Below are positions 22,505-35,597 of a stretch of DNA of 64,000 bases, one piece after another. Position 1 is the first letter of the stretch; the number at the start of each line of letters is the position of its first letter. A model generated the notes under the pieces. It made no database searches, had not been told where the DNA came from, and was given only the letters and a program-made list of their open reading frames with translations. The position numbers and the translations under genes were made by a program. Source of the DNA: Benincasa hispida (lineage: Eukaryota; Streptophyta; Magnoliopsida; Cucurbitales; Cucurbitaceae); contig NC_052354.1 of assembly GCF_009727055.1 (NCBI RefSeq), forward strand, positions 44,948,784-45,012,783, given 5' to 3'.

Positions 22505-23114
22505 ATTAACAAAGGGTATTTGGTCTTCTTGCCTAGAAAGGGTCAATTTCCCACAGCAGTACTCAGTGTTAAATATGCACTCCTTCACAAGATAGGCATC
22601 TCTAATTGGTACTTTCCACAAGTCTCGTCTCTCAGTCTCTCTCGCTACGTTGATCTATCATATTGGTATTAGGTCTCCATTCAACTATGGTGCATTTTTG
22701 TTGAATCAAATTAAGTGGGACATTGGGTCTAAAGCCCTTTATTTGTGCATCTTCTACTCGAGGTAAATTGTGGAATTCTCCTTTCTCAGAAACCTAATCT
22801 GATTACTTTGACAGAACCCTCTAGCTTTCCTCTAGGTCTGTTTTTTATTCATCCCAAGCTTCTGCAGGGACACTATGTTTTTGACATTGATATTACCACC
22901 TTATCTCAATATATTGATGGACCTAGCAAAGCTTTAATTGAGTTTTACTTTGGTAGTCTTATTCTTCAACTACTATTTAACGACTCTCGTGATATTGAGT
23001 CCTTGATATAGAAGTTTCAGGAAAAAAAAGGCTGAGATTGATGATGTTTTGAAGATGGTGCGCTCTATTATTTCCAGGCCTGGTGGTGCTTCCACTTCTC
23101 TAGAGGCCAATTGA
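22505..23114 (+). pseudogene. Env-like ORF remnant of a SIRE-type copia element
   Basis: Read on the plus strand the sequence gives FLPRKGQFPTAVLSVKYALL then HKIGISNWYFP, and after stops LLEVNCGILLSQKPNLIT, FFIHPKLLQGHYVFDID and KKAEIDDVLKMVRSIIS, ending TGA at 23112. LSVKYALLHKIGISNW is typical of the envelope-like ORF carried by SIRE/Maximus-type Ty1-copia elements of plants. The 5' part is missing because the minus-strand Athila element begins exactly at 22504 inside this ORF. Several stops and a one-base insertion near 23022 show decay. Confidence 0.65.
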
Positions 23115-23419
23115 TTTTTTTTTTCTTCTTTCGAGCCAGAAAGGGGAGAGAGTTTTGTATTCTGCGTTGAAGTTGTTTTTGGGTTGGTTTTGTGGTTGCT
23201 TCTGTGTTATGTGGAATCGGTGCTTTGCTTGTTGGCTTTTATTGTTTGGTTATGATGGTTTCATTTGGAAGACCTTGTTTATTTTTTTTTTATTCTATGT
23301 TGGTGTTGGTGATGTTTTTTTTCTTGTCAAGACGTTATTTCTGACACTTTATCTTTGTTATTTAATAATTGTTTGTTTCTTGTTTTTCCTTAAAAAAATT
23401 ATAAGTCGAAAAGGGAGTT
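23115..23419 (+). other. SIRE-like 3' untranslated region and polypurine tract
   Basis: T- and G-rich sequence between the env-like stop and the LTR, without coding evidence. It ends in CGAAAAGGGAGT, a short polypurine tract. Confidence 0.5.
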
Positions 23420-24512
23420 TGTTGGAGATTTGATTAGATGGCTTTATAGTTTTCCAAGGCAGTGGTTTCTGTGGTTGTCTCAAATAAAATCTTAACATCT
23501 GTTTCAGACAACTTATTTTCCTACAGAATGTTTTCCTTATCTGGAAACATCTTGTTGTAATTGTCTGTCTGATATTTTTCTTTATTGACGCGTGGCTTAT
23601 CTTTTCCAAATGGGAATTTGTTTCCTTTCTTGGATTCGATTATTTAAGGATATTTATGATGAATATTTAAGGTTGTCGCTCTTGTTAATCAAGCAAGACG
23701 TATTTTGTTCTACAACTATCGTTGTATAGCATCGTGTTCTTGCTTGTTGCTCACTATTCCACTGTGCAAGTTCTTCATCCGTTGAAGTGCAATACTCTGA
23801 AGTAAATCACTATCTTAAGGGGAGCCTAAGCTATTGCTGCCAGAGAAGGGATTCTCAGTCTTAGGGGGAGTCTAAGACTCAAATTCGGAGAAGGAATTCT
23901 CCATTTTAGGGGGATCCTAAGATTTATCCGTGAAGGAAGTTCACTGACTAAGGGGAAAATATCTCGTTGAGAGGAGTCTCACACACTATTGGAAGCCGAA
24001 GTATCTAACACTAACATTATCAAACTTATGGGAAGTCTAAATACACTTGAGAAAGAATTTCACATATAAGGAGAATCTAAGTGGTTAGTTAGTTGAGCTA
24101 TACTTGAGTCACTGTATTGATTGTGTCTTACAAATAAGTACTACGTTGTAAACTACTTATCTCTTTAATATTAGTGGATTATATTTCCTAGGCACACTAC
24201 CCCTTAGACGTAGGTGGATTAACACTGAACTGGGTTACCAACTTCTGTGTGTCTTTACTTGTTTACTTGTTGTTAGTATTTTTGTTGTTAAAGTGTTTGT
24301 CAGTGCTTTTCGTATAACATACGTATTTTGAGTGGGGAGTTGTCCTATTACTTTTTCAAGGTTTCTATGCCCCGCCCTTTAAACAATGTAAAGCCTTTGA
24401 TTAACTCGTATTGCTCACACTCCTAGATCTTCATGACACCTCATCCATCATCGTGTGAACTGGGACTTGCTCCAAAAAGTGAGACTTGTTTCCAAATTTG
24501 CTTTCAACAACA
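23420..24512 (+). repeat. 3' LTR of SIRE-like copia element
   Basis: The LTR starts TGTTGGAGATTT and ends near TTTCAACAACA, so TGTTG and CAACA form the terminal inverted repeat (end at 24509 or 24512). It is about 1.09 kb. It contains repeated AGGGGGAGTCTAAG-type blocks (23815-24080), usual in this group, and a TATTTAAGGATATTTATG promoter-like stretch near 23640. The 5' LTR lies outside the window. Confidence 0.65.
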
Positions 24513-26086
24513 CCAGGAAAAAGTCAACTGTGGTAATCTACTAAATAATTCATTAAATAAATTAACTATGAAGGACTAAAAAAATAAAAATATATATCAA
24601 AAAAGGGGGAAGAAAGAAATGGAAGAAATGGTAAGAAAATAATTTGAATTTTTTTTGGCTCTATGAATAAATGCAATTGTATAAGGGTATGTAGGTAAAG
24701 AATTATTGAGAAATGAGAAGATGTAATAGATATGAAGAAATGGACAACATAAAAGTGAGATGTCACTATATTATGTTATATGAAAGATAATGGCATTTTT
24801 GGATGGATTGAGTTTTTGGATGTATAATGGTCTAACTCAAACCAAAGCCCTATATCCCATCACTCTCAATTCTTTTAGGCCACATTATGGTGTGGAGTGT
24901 GGCATTCACACACCCATTGGGACAAGTGGAGGTTTTTTGCTCAAATTTCACTTTCATTTTTGGCCAATCAACTCAAAACAATATCATTGTTTAAACCTTT
25001 TTTTTTTTTTTTTTCATATGGTCCATACAATTTCTTTCTTTTATTTTGTTTGAGAGAATTTTATGAAATATATGCATTGATTTAGTGAATAATCATGACT
25101 ATTGGTCAAATGAAGACAACTCTGGTAGTGGCTTTGATCCTATTTTAAATCATCTCCACAAATTTTTTTTAGAAATAAGTTTTTAACTTTCAAAATTATG
25201 TATAATTTGTACGAAGATCAGATAGTTAATGCGACATATTTGAATAGAGTGACATGTGAATATATATACATTGACACTATAATAAAATGATTAGAGGAAT
25301 ATTCTAGGACAACATCTATGGAAGATAGGTAAAGTTTTCTTTTCTTTTCTTTTTCTTTTTCTTTTTTTTTTCTTTTTCTTTTTTTTTTTTTTTTTTTTTT
25401 GAAATTTACTTAGAAATCAAAAGTGCACGTTTAATGAGTGATGAACTAACAAAGAAAACAAATATATTATATGTAGTTTTTATAAGCATAATTCTGAAAA
25501 AAAAAAAAATAATAAATAACTTGTTATTAAATGAAAAAGGTCGACTTCAAAAGTAAATGACTTATTATCAAAAGAGAATTTAAAACAACATTGATTAAAT
25601 AATAAGTTTATTACTTTATATTTATCATTGTGTTTCACATGATCTTTAAATTTTATATTAAAAAACATTTACTATGTTTCAATCGAAATGTCAAGGCATT
25701 TATACTATAAACACTGAAAACAAAAATATTTAGTAGGTAAAGGGTTTAATAAACATAAAAGTGAAAGTTAAAAATGTTAAGTGAATACACGTACTTTTAA
25801 AGTTCAATTATATGCTATATACAAAATATAAAATTTAATAACTTATGAACTAAATTGAAGTTCTATAAACTATTAAATATAACTTTCAAATATTTGATGA
25901 GTAAACTATTTAACCTACAATATTCCATTAAGTGTTATCTAAAGCTTGATCTATACCAACTAAACTTTGAGGCATGCCTCTAACCATACTAGAGAATTTA
26001 AATAAGGAATAAAATAAAGAAAAAGTATGAAAAAAAAATCTACCTTCTCTATAACTCTCTCATTTTATTATTTATAAAATGCTATG

Positions 26087-26390
26087 ACCCGTTTGATAAT
26101 CATTTAGTTTTAGGTTTATGTTTTTGAAAATTAAACCTATATCATCCATATTTCTTATAATAATTTGCATCTTTCTTATAATAATTTGCATCTTTCTTAA
26201 ATATAATGATTGAATTCTTAACCAAATTCGAAAATTAAAAACTACTTTTTTAGTTCTCAAAATTTGGCTTGATTTTTTAAACTATTGGTAAAAAAATAGA
26301 TAATATGGAAAGAAATTTGGATGCGAAAGTAGTGTTCATAGACTTAGTTTTCAAAGATAAAAACAAAAAATAAAATCCAAATGAGACTTA
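26087..26390. repeat. MITE-like repeat, family A copy 1
   Basis: The segment from CCCGTTTGATAATCATTTAG to ATAAAATCCAAATGAGACTT aligns with 36485-36763, sharing GGTTGAATTCTTAACCAAAT and GAAAGTAGTGTTCATAGACTTA-type blocks. The ends are weakly inverted. It contains a local duplication of ATCTTTCTTATAATAATTTGC. Confidence 0.65.
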
Positions 26391-27289
26391 GAATTCTCGC
26401 CCTCTATGTGTGAGTGATTACTTTTGGAAGAAATCTAATTTTCAATTTTTTTAACAATTTCATTTCATGATGTTTTTTACCAACAAAGAAATATCAAAGG
26501 ACATGTAATTCACAAATGATTTGGGCTAGGTGGTAGAATAAGTTTTCTTAGGAGTTAGGAGATTCGAGCCAATAAGAAAGTAACATTAAATAGGTGTTTT
26601 TTCAATATATGTTATAATAATAATTTAATATAGTAGAAATAAGTGTATTAATATTCACAAGATCTATAGTTCGTATCCTTCTAATTCAAAATGTACCGAC
26701 ATATAAATAAAAATTACTGTTTTCACTTTAAAATCAAACCGGTTCATTAATGATATATTTCTTTAACATTTAGTCTACCATTTTTTTCAGTATTATTCAA
26801 ATTTAAAAATAAACATCATTAGAAAATTATTTTTCTATATGGCTAGGATTTATTTATTTATTAAGAAAAAGGGCTATCGTACCAGCCATATATGGTAGAC
26901 TTTTTACTCTACATTTTAATAAACTTTCAAGCCAATAATCCAAATTCAAAAAAATAGCTGACACAAATTCCAATATAATTTAATTTGTATTTGTATGTTA
27001 TTTTTTTTAATAAAAAGAAAAAAACTCATGTCGACTTTTAAAATTTGAGACTCATTCAATTCTAGTTTCCATACATTTCAAATGTTCAATTTTTGTCCTT
27101 TCACTTTCAATATATCTTAGTTACGTATTCATTTGATGTTTATTTTTATCAAAATTAGTTAAATAATAATAATTATCATCATGCAAGAAAACATATTATG
27201 TAAATGTATTTCCAAAATTTATAATAAAAATTTAAGAAATAATAAATTATTTTTTAAAAATGAACAATAACACCAATATATAAACTAAA

Positions 27290-27430
27290 GAGTTGTTTTT
27301 AAATATAGAAAAATGAACAAGTTATTTATAAATATAGACAAATGTCACGTTTATTAATGATAGACAATGTCATTTTATTATATTTGAAAATATTTTCAGC
27401 AGTTTTATTATTTAAAACAATTACACTAAA
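27290..27430. repeat. Dispersed AT-rich repeat, family B copy 1
   Basis: It contains TTTTAAATATAGAAAAATGAAC, TTATTAATGATAGACAATGTC and TTTGAAAATATTTTCAGCAG followed by TTTTATTATTTAAAACAA. The same order of blocks occurs at 36870-37075, 38355-38660 and 52085-52220. Confidence 0.55.
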
Positions 27431-28305
27431 TTAAATTTAAGACTTGTGAAAGTATATATAATAACTAAAATTAGATATTTGAAAATACATAGACTAAAAT
27501 GATTTATTGAAAGTATAGCAACTAAAATAATATTTTAACTTCTTTTCATCATATCCTAAAATTAATTTAATTTTCTAAATTATTTTTTGAGTTTCTTGTT
27601 AACATAAACAAATTATATGCAAGCCAAAATAAATTTGGTATATCATGAGAGTGTATGGTGTGAAAGAAAGAAAAAGTCAAAGAGATTCTTCCAACCATTT
27701 CCATCATAGAAAAGCTTCCTTCTTAATTAACTAGCCCTTAAAGCCATCCTATGTATACCTCCCATCAATATTTTGATAAGAAGATGAATCGATATTTTTA
27801 TTTAAAAAAATATAAAAAAAAATTAAAAAGAAAAAATAAAAAATAATACAATAATAAATATGTTAACTGGTCTAAAAACTAAAATTTTTATTTATTAATT
27901 ATTTTTTTATTTTTATATTTTTTATTCAACATTCTGTAAAATTGACATTGACATTGAAGTTTTAAACCTTAGATTGAGTTCAGTCTGATGTTACACATTT
28001 ATTTAAACAATTAAAAGTCGTTGTTATCAATTTATCTATAAGTTACTAGAGTAAATTATTTGGTTGATATATTTGTTTGGTTTAATATAATTGTTGATTG
28101 ACTTTTAAATGAATGTCAAACCCTCCCATAAAAAATATATATATGTACAATATGAAAATTTTTAATCTACGAAAAAACTTATGAAACGACTAAATCAAAC
28201 AAATCTAATAGGTCACTTTATTTAATTCTTTTAGATATCTAGTTCAATTATTCCATGATTTTTTTTATAAAAAAAATAAAATTAAAACTCCAATGTCTTC
28301 CATAG

Positions 28306-28348
<43 letters not shown>

Positions 28349-31300
28349 GATATACCTTTATTAATTTCATCGTAATTCACTAGTTAAGATTTCTTTACAT
28401 TTTTCTGCCATTTGCAATGTCATATTTTTATAAGAGTAAAGATGAGTGTACCTCTAGTAATTAAAACATGTTTTTTTAAAAAAAGAAAATAAAACATGTT
28501 TGAATTATATGAAAATTATAATCTAAATTTATATATGAAGTATCAATGATATTGAAATTTTAACAAGAGAACTCTATTACAAAAATTATGTTACTTGACG
28601 TTTCTATAATGTCAAGTAGCGATAATCTTGACATTTTTTAAAACAAAAAGAAGCTAAAAATAATTGGGAGAACATTGCTATTTGATTTATTTATTTCTCT
28701 AATTAAGTTATTTTTTACATTTAGAATGTGACAAGAAAAAACTCTTAACATTTTTAAAATCTCAAGCTTTATATCAACATGATTTTTTTTAAAAAAAAAT
28801 TGTCAACTCCATTATTTTTCATTTTTCTTGACGTTTTTTTAAAAAATTATATTTTACTTCACAATTTTTTTTTAATCATAAAAAGTCAAGTAATTAAAAT
28901 TTCTAAGCATAAAAAAAATTGTAGTTTTTCTATGTGTAATAAGGTTAGTAAACTTAAATTAATAAAAAGTATATTTCATTTACTTTTAGAGCTTATTATT
29001 ATTTCTTTTCTATTCCAACTCTTTGTGGTGAAAATATATTTATACAAAAAAATTGTATCATATAACATCTACTATTTTAGAAGAAATTATTAAATCAATC
29101 GTCACAATAGAAATTATTAATTTTTTTTTATATATAAAGTTTGTTTATCCTATAGATCCACTATTGATTAATTCAAAGATAAGAAATGTTTATTCAATTT
29201 CTAAATTAATGGCATGTGACATGTAACTAAATCAAGAGAGCCACATAAACTTTGGTAATATATTTAGGTTAGGTTATAAATTTAAGTCACATTGCATTTT
29301 AAGAATTTTGTATATATTTCTTTAGTATCTAAATTTTTTTCAAAAGACTTCCAATTACATTTGTTTTTCTTGAATCGTCTATCACTAAAACTAAATTAAA
29401 AAAAAATATTGACGTGATACCTTTGAATAAAATTTAGATAAAATGATATCATTTTATAATCAATTAAACGAAGTGTGTAAAAATAAATAGACAAATATAT
29501 TTAAGATTAAAGTAGATAATTTGAAATAGTCAAGCAAACGATTAAGGCTAAAGATATGAGTAATTTGAATTATAGAGTGGCATGAATTGTACTCCTTTTG
29601 TACATAGTTGGGACCATTGACTTTATTTAACTTGACCCTTTCTATTTTCATGTGACCCCAAAACATTTTTTTTTTAATCATATCCTATTATCAATTTTGT
29701 ACTTTAGTTTTTTTTTTTTTTTTTTTCATCTTTTAAAATTTTTTAGTAAGAAAGAAGGTGTGTTGTACATTAGTATTTTCCTACCAAACATTTTGCTGAT
29801 TTCTAGATCTTTCAAAAGGTTAATATGGTCAACATAGTCTTCAAATTTAAATTTAAGCAAATGATTAACAATGATTATGATTTATCAATACTTAGGTCGT
29901 TTTGTCAAAATGAGTATAGGTCAATTAACATCAATGTTTAGATTGTAAGTTATGTAAAGTGTTAATCAATAATTATCAAATGAAACTAAATCAAACTAAA
30001 CACTATTATTGAACTTTCTTTTTTGAAAATTATGGGATAGGGGAATCGAGCCTCTAACTTTGAGATTAAGAATACAAGTATTATGCGAATTGGGCTATGT
30101 TCATTTTGACCATTATTATTGAACTTAACAAGTGATGAATGAGTTCTTCTAAAAAGATTGATATATTTCCTATTTTAGAACCATTAAATTAATACATTTT
30201 TAGTAAAAAATGAAGCATGACACAATATTTTCCCAAAAAACTTTACCATAATATACATGTAGCAATTAGGGGGGAAACCAACCTTTTAACGTGTAATATC
30301 AATTTCTACCCTAAACTTTTAATTTCATCCAATTAGATTATAAACTTAAACCTAAAAATACTTCATTAACTCATAATTTTTAATAAAATTGAATTTATAC
30401 AAGGATAAAAGTTTGACCAATGGGCACAAACTAACTATTAAATAGCTTTTCAAAAACTCAAAATCATTTTTTTAAAAAGAAAATCTAGTTCTAATGATAT
30501 TTTTCCTATAGACTTTTATCAATCTTATATCGTGCATAAGTTTTAATAGTTTATTCAATGTATAAATAAGATAGATATTTATTTAATTATATTTCCAATG
30601 AAAATAGAAATATTGAAATCTTAATTTAAAAAAAATGGATAGAAATATCAATAATATGTCGATTTCGATGTATATTTCTAAACAAATTATAAAAACAAAA
30701 AAAATAAAATAAAATAGTAAATAAAAATTTCATAATTTTCAAACAAATTGACATATCTATTAGTTATATTATTATTAGTAGTATTTTATGCTTATTTTTT
30801 TGTGTTTCTTAGATTTTTTCTACAAAATATCGATTATAATTGATATAATCCAGTAAATTTAATGGGTCAAAATTGATTTTTTTTTTCACCATTAATTATT
30901 TCGATAATTTATAGGTCGCATCAAATATTATTTAATAAAAAAACGAAATCATCAAATACCTTGTGGTTTTAAAATTGGCTTGTTAAATTAGATAAGTATT
31001 TGCCGATTTAAGTACGTATTTGGCAACAATCTCAATAAATAAATAAATAAATAACGACGAAATAATGCATGAAGCGTGCATTTTTTTTTTTTATATGTAA
31101 AAAACAATGATATATGTAATAAATGAACCCCTCACTTTTCTTCAAGCTTTTGAAAAGGAGAAAGTTCATTAAAAAGAATCGATTTTAGAAAAGTTAAAAA
31201 ATGAAACTTCAATTGCTCTAAAATAGTTTACTGATCGTGAAAATAAAATAAGAGAAAATAAGTTTAGAAAAAAAAATATATATGAGATCAATAATATCCA

Positions 31301-31869
31301 CTTTTAAATGTGAAAAAGACACCATCCGTGGATTTAAGTTGATAATCGATCAAACTTGAATATAAAATCTTTCCTTTGAGATCAAAATATCTTTTTACTT
31401 TGAAGATTTTTTTTTTTCGAATAACTTTTAGGTCGAATTATCGAGTATATAGCAATTACAAATATATTAATTTTATATCTTTTAAAAATAACACTAAAAA
31501 TGTTCGTCAATAAAATTTCAACTAAAAAAATTAAAGGTCATTTTATTTAACTTTTGAAGTGTTTAGTTTTGAAAATAAGTTATTTTAGAAAACAAAAATG
31601 ACGTGTTTGATAACTATTCAAAATAACTTTTGAAACACTTTCAAAATATATTTTAAGTAATAAAAAAAATAGATTAAAATATATTTTCTGAAAAATTTTT
31701 CCTTTAGTTAATCCAAATATATTCAGTCTATTTATAAATTAAGCTTATTTAAAATATCTATTGTAGGTTTATATATTCTCCATTTCCTTTGTCTATGGTT
31801 GATATAAAATCTCATCATTATTTATCTCAAATGAAAAAAAGAATATATATATATATATATATTGGAAAA

Positions 31870-32465
31870 AATATCTTTTCGGTCCCTAGATTTTTGGTCT
31901 AGTTTCTATTTAATTCCTAAGTTTCAAAACGTTACACATTTAGTCCTTAAATTTTGAGTTTAATTTTAATTTAGTCCTTAAGTTTCAAAATGTTACAATT
32001 TTACCTTTGACATTTGAATTTTACTTCAGTTTGGTCCTTATGTCTCGAGGCTTACACTTTTAATCTCAATTTTTCAATAAATACTCACTTTCCACCTTTT
32101 AGAGTTAATTTATATTAATAAATTAAAAATTGTTAAAAAAAATTATAATTAATTAAGCTTCACTATTTTTATCACTTTTAAAATTATATTTAAAATTTCA
32201 CTTCTAATTATTTTTAATTAATTAATAAACATTGACGTCCATGATTGAAAGTACATATATAATAAAAAAAAATTGGTTAAATATATAAAATCTTGAAATC
32301 CATGGACTAAATTGAAACAAAATTCAAATCTCAAAGATAAATTGTAACATTTTGAAATTTAGAGACTAAATTGAAAAAAACTCAAAACTTAAAGACTAGA
32401 TGTATAATATTTTAAAACCTAAAAACCAAATTGAAAACTAGAGTGAAAACCTAGGAATCAAAAAT
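31870..32465. repeat. Fold-back element with long inverted arms
   Basis: The left arm (about 31873-32085) reads GGTCCCTAGATTTTTGGTCT, then repeated TTTAGTCCTTAAGTTTCAAA units. The right arm (about 32270-32462) carries the reverse complement, for example GACTAAATTGAAAAAAACTC and CCTAGGAATCAAAAA. The arms are about 190-210 bp and the middle is AT-rich. There is no coding sequence. Confidence 0.75.
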
Positions 32466-33094
32466 TATTATTCCTATTCAATATTGAAATAAATGACAAA
32501 AAGAAATACAGAAAATACTAAAAAAAATTACATAGTAAAATTTGGAGGTTGAAGAAAATTATTAGCTCACACGTGTACATAAATGAATAAAAATATAGCT
32601 CAAGACGAGGCAAATGTATATAAATTTGCTCACATTTGACACGTCAGGATACATTTTCGAAGACATGTTTATTATTCATTTTTTTAATTTTTTTAGTATA
32701 ATAAATGTGAGTATTATAGAATTTAAACCTTCTATTTTAATGAAAAAAGTATATGTCAATTACAATTAAGCTAGCTCACATCGTCCATTTAATTTATAAA
32801 AATAAGATAATAATAAGAACTTAAAACGATTATTTCTTGCTAAATTAGTGAACTTAATTTAATGATAATTGACATGACTTTTCTTAGAAGTTGAAGGATC
32901 GATCTTCTATAGTCACAATTATTGTACTAAAATATAGCTACTTCTTAAAAAAAAAACATTGATCTCAAAGGTTAAATACTAAAAGAAATAAAAACATTTA
33001 GAGTTATGTCTAATAGGTCCGCTAAATCTTGAAAGAATCAAATAAGTAATTGAACTTACTTGTACTTTTGCAATATCCACAAAAAATATATGTA

Positions 33095-33478
33095 TCTAAT
33101 AGGGATAAATACTAAAACCGACCAAATAAGTCAATGGACAAAATCGAACCAAATCGAAAATTTGATTTTTACTAGGGAAAGATTCAATTTGGTTTGGTTT
33201 AAAATAATAGGAAAATCAAAATTTTTTATTCGATTTAGTTTTGAATTTAAAAATCAAATCCAAAATTGAAAACGGACTATTTATATTCTCTATATATAAT
33301 ATAAAAAAATCGAAAACCGACCAAATGGAATATATACAGTTTGGTTCAATTCAGTTTGGACCAAACAAACGGTTTAGTTTAGTTTGATTTGATACATATC
33401 CAAAATCAAAATTTACGGTTCAATTCATTTGCTCTGGCTACCAAACTAAACCATGAATACCTCTAATATATCGAATGT
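33095..33478. repeat. MITE-like 'GGTTTGGTTT' repeat
   Basis: Flanked by AGGGATAAATACTAAAACCG on the left and ACCATGAATACCTCTAATA on the right, whose complement is similar (GAGGTATTCATGGTTTAG). The body repeats CCAAAT.., GGTTTGGTTTAA and AAAATCGAAAACCGACC motifs in both orientations. This style is common upstream of plant genes. It ends about 375 bp before the nicotianamine synthase start. Confidence 0.6.
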
Positions 33479-33761
33479 TCCTGACGTATTAATTTTATGT
33501 TAAAAGGGCCTACGAAATGAAAACTAGGTCAAAGACAAGTAATTTTACGTGTAAACCTATAAAACACCTATAATAAAAATTCAAGAACAACCAATAAACT
33601 TGTAATACAACGACACCACATACACGTTTCCCATACGAAATCAAATAAAACACTAATTAATAATTAACCATACGAAATAACATACACAACTTTTCTTTTT
33701 GAAAAAAAAAAAAGAAAAAAAAAAGAAAAAAGAAAACAAAAGTGTGGGACCTAGAAATGGG

Positions 33762-33770
33762 CATAAATAA
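33762..33770 (+). promoter_or_regulatory. Possible TATA box of nicotianamine synthase gene
   Basis: CATAAATAA lies 83-91 bp upstream of the start codon, a usual distance for a plant gene with a short leader. No further motif was tested. Confidence 0.4.
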
Positions 33771-33852
33771 TGTAGAACCTCCAAGGATGTTGTCATAGTG
33801 TGTAAAGAAAACCACCAATCCTTTCACCAAAAACTTCCTTCTTGGCTAAGCC

Positions 33853-35597
33853 ATGGAATTTGAAGAAGCCCCTCTCTTGCAAAAAATTAGTGCTCTTTAC
33901 CATCAAATCTCAAGCCTCACTAGCCTCAACCCTTCTAAAAATGTCGACACTCTTTTCACTCAACTCGTCCTCACGTGCTCTCCACCTGCCCCAGCTGGCT
34001 TTGATATTGCTTCTTTGTCTCAGCCACTTCAAGCCATGAGGGCTCATCTCATTCGCCTTTGTGCTAAAGCTGAGGCTCTTCTTGAACTTCATTTCTCTTC
34101 CATTTTGGCTTCTTCATTTCGTAATCCTATTTCTAACTTGTCTATCTTCCCTTACTACTCTAATTACTTGAAGCTTTCTTTACTTGAGTTTGATATTCTT
34201 CGATCTCATTGTCGTCGTGTCCCGGCTAGCATCGCGTTTCTTGGCTCCGGCCCCCTCCCGCTCTCCTCCATTGTCATGGCGTCCATTCATCTTAAGGGTA
34301 ACCATTAGTTGTTGAGTTAGTTACTTACTACCTATGCTACTGATAGGTTTTATGGTTAGATTTTCTTGACTTCGATACCATGTTAGAATTGCTTCTAAAA
34401 CTGTTAAAAGTATTAGATAAATATGAAATTATCGTCCCTCTATAATGAAAGGAGTAAGATACATGAGTTACTCTATCTTTTGAACATGGGATCCTCAATA
34501 TATGTCCCTTCAAGATGATGTTTCTTTAGGTTCATTTTTGGGTTAGTGTTTTTCTTAACCGAACAGTCTTTTGGGCTTCATAGACTCTGATACCATATTA
34601 GATAAACACATAAGTTTCAACTCAAAATCAATTGGCAATAGGAGTAACTCTTGTATATATGAGGTTTCCCCTAGGTTCTTTTCAATCTAAGATCCTCAAT
34701 AGAGATGTGATGTGATATATTTTATGGTATATTTTATGGTGAATTTGATTGGTTGATGATTTGTCCTTTTTTCACTTGTGATGACAATATACGAACTTGA
34801 ATTTGGAGAGGAGTTAGATAGGGTGAGTGAAGTTATTAACTCTACTTCTTGTTTGGCCTAAAGAGTTCTTAATTTATTGTGGTCCTACAACTTATTAACA
34901 TCAATTCTATGATTTGTTAACTTCTTACTTTGTAGCTAGGTCCCACTGGCCACTACCAAACAATTTCTCAAACTAAACAATCTCACTCTTTTCTCCTTAG
35001 ATCGGGTTAATTATGGTAAATTGACATTGATACTATTTTTTTTTTTTCTTAATAGGTACTATTTTCCACAACTTTGACCTTGATCCAACTGCAAACTCCA
35101 TGGCTAGTCAATTGGTTTGCTCTGACCCAGACTTATCACAAAGAATGATATTTCACACAACAGATGTAATGAATGTAACAAATGGATTAAAAGACTATGA
35201 AGTTGTGTTTTTAGCAGCATTAGTGGGACTAGAAGAGGAAGAAAAAGGAAGAGTTTTAAAGCATTTGGGGAAACATATGGCAGCTGGTGCTTATTTAATG
35301 CTAAGAAGTGCTCATGGAGCAAGAGCATTTTTGTACCCTGTTGTTGATATTTGTGACGTTGAAGCTTCTGGATTTGAGATTTTGTCTGTGTTTCATCCCA
35401 CTGATGAAGTTATAAACTCTGTTGTAATTGCAAGAAAGAAAGCCCTGTTTGATCGAAACTCGGTTGAGGATGAGGATGACGACGACAACGCCGCCGAGAA
35501 ACGAGGTATTTTAGTTGATACTTCATCTATTGTGTTGGCTGAGAAATGCTCTGGGTTTAATGGTTTTAGTCCTATGGTTGAAGAACAACTTTCTTGA
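33853..35597 (+). CDS. NAS: Nicotianamine synthase, two exons
   Basis: The enzyme joins three S-adenosylmethionine molecules into nicotianamine, a chelator for iron, zinc and copper transport. Exon 1 is 33853-34297 and exon 2 is 35056-35597. The intron 34298-35055 (758 bp) has GTAACC and a T-rich tract ending ATAG, and splits a Gly codon (phase 1). The protein is 328 aa, close to the usual 320. Exon 1 has LLQKISALYHQISSL, then VDTLFTQLV, and ends with IAFLGSGPLPLSSIV, the SAM-binding motif. Exon 2 begins TIFHNFDLDPTANSMASQLV and has MIFHTTDVMNV and FLAALVGLEEEEKG, all standard NAS blocks. An acidic DEDDDD stretch near the C-terminus is ordinary. The Arabidopsis NAS genes are, as I recall, intronless, so the intron is notable. 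No breaks are seen, so it is likely functional. Confidence 0.95.

Larger units (their letters stand above)
24513..33760. other. AT-rich intergenic DNA with MITE-like repeats
   Basis: More than 9 kb without a supportable gene; open frames here are short and of low complexity. It holds a pyrimidine tract at 25336-25400, an uninterrupted A-run at 28309-28346, an AT microsatellite at 31843-31862, and the repeat elements listed separately. A short sequence TTACTTGACGTTTCTATAAT and its near-complement occur at 28590-28640, suggesting another small inverted-repeat element. Confidence 0.7.

Noticed and set aside
23155..23433. 92-codon hydrophobic frame
   Set aside because: T/G-rich untranslated sequence between the env-like stop and the LTR; the hydrophobicity follows from T-rich codons.
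35104..35328. Minus-strand frame of 74 codons
   Set aside because: It is a Leu-rich shadow of nicotianamine synthase exon 2.
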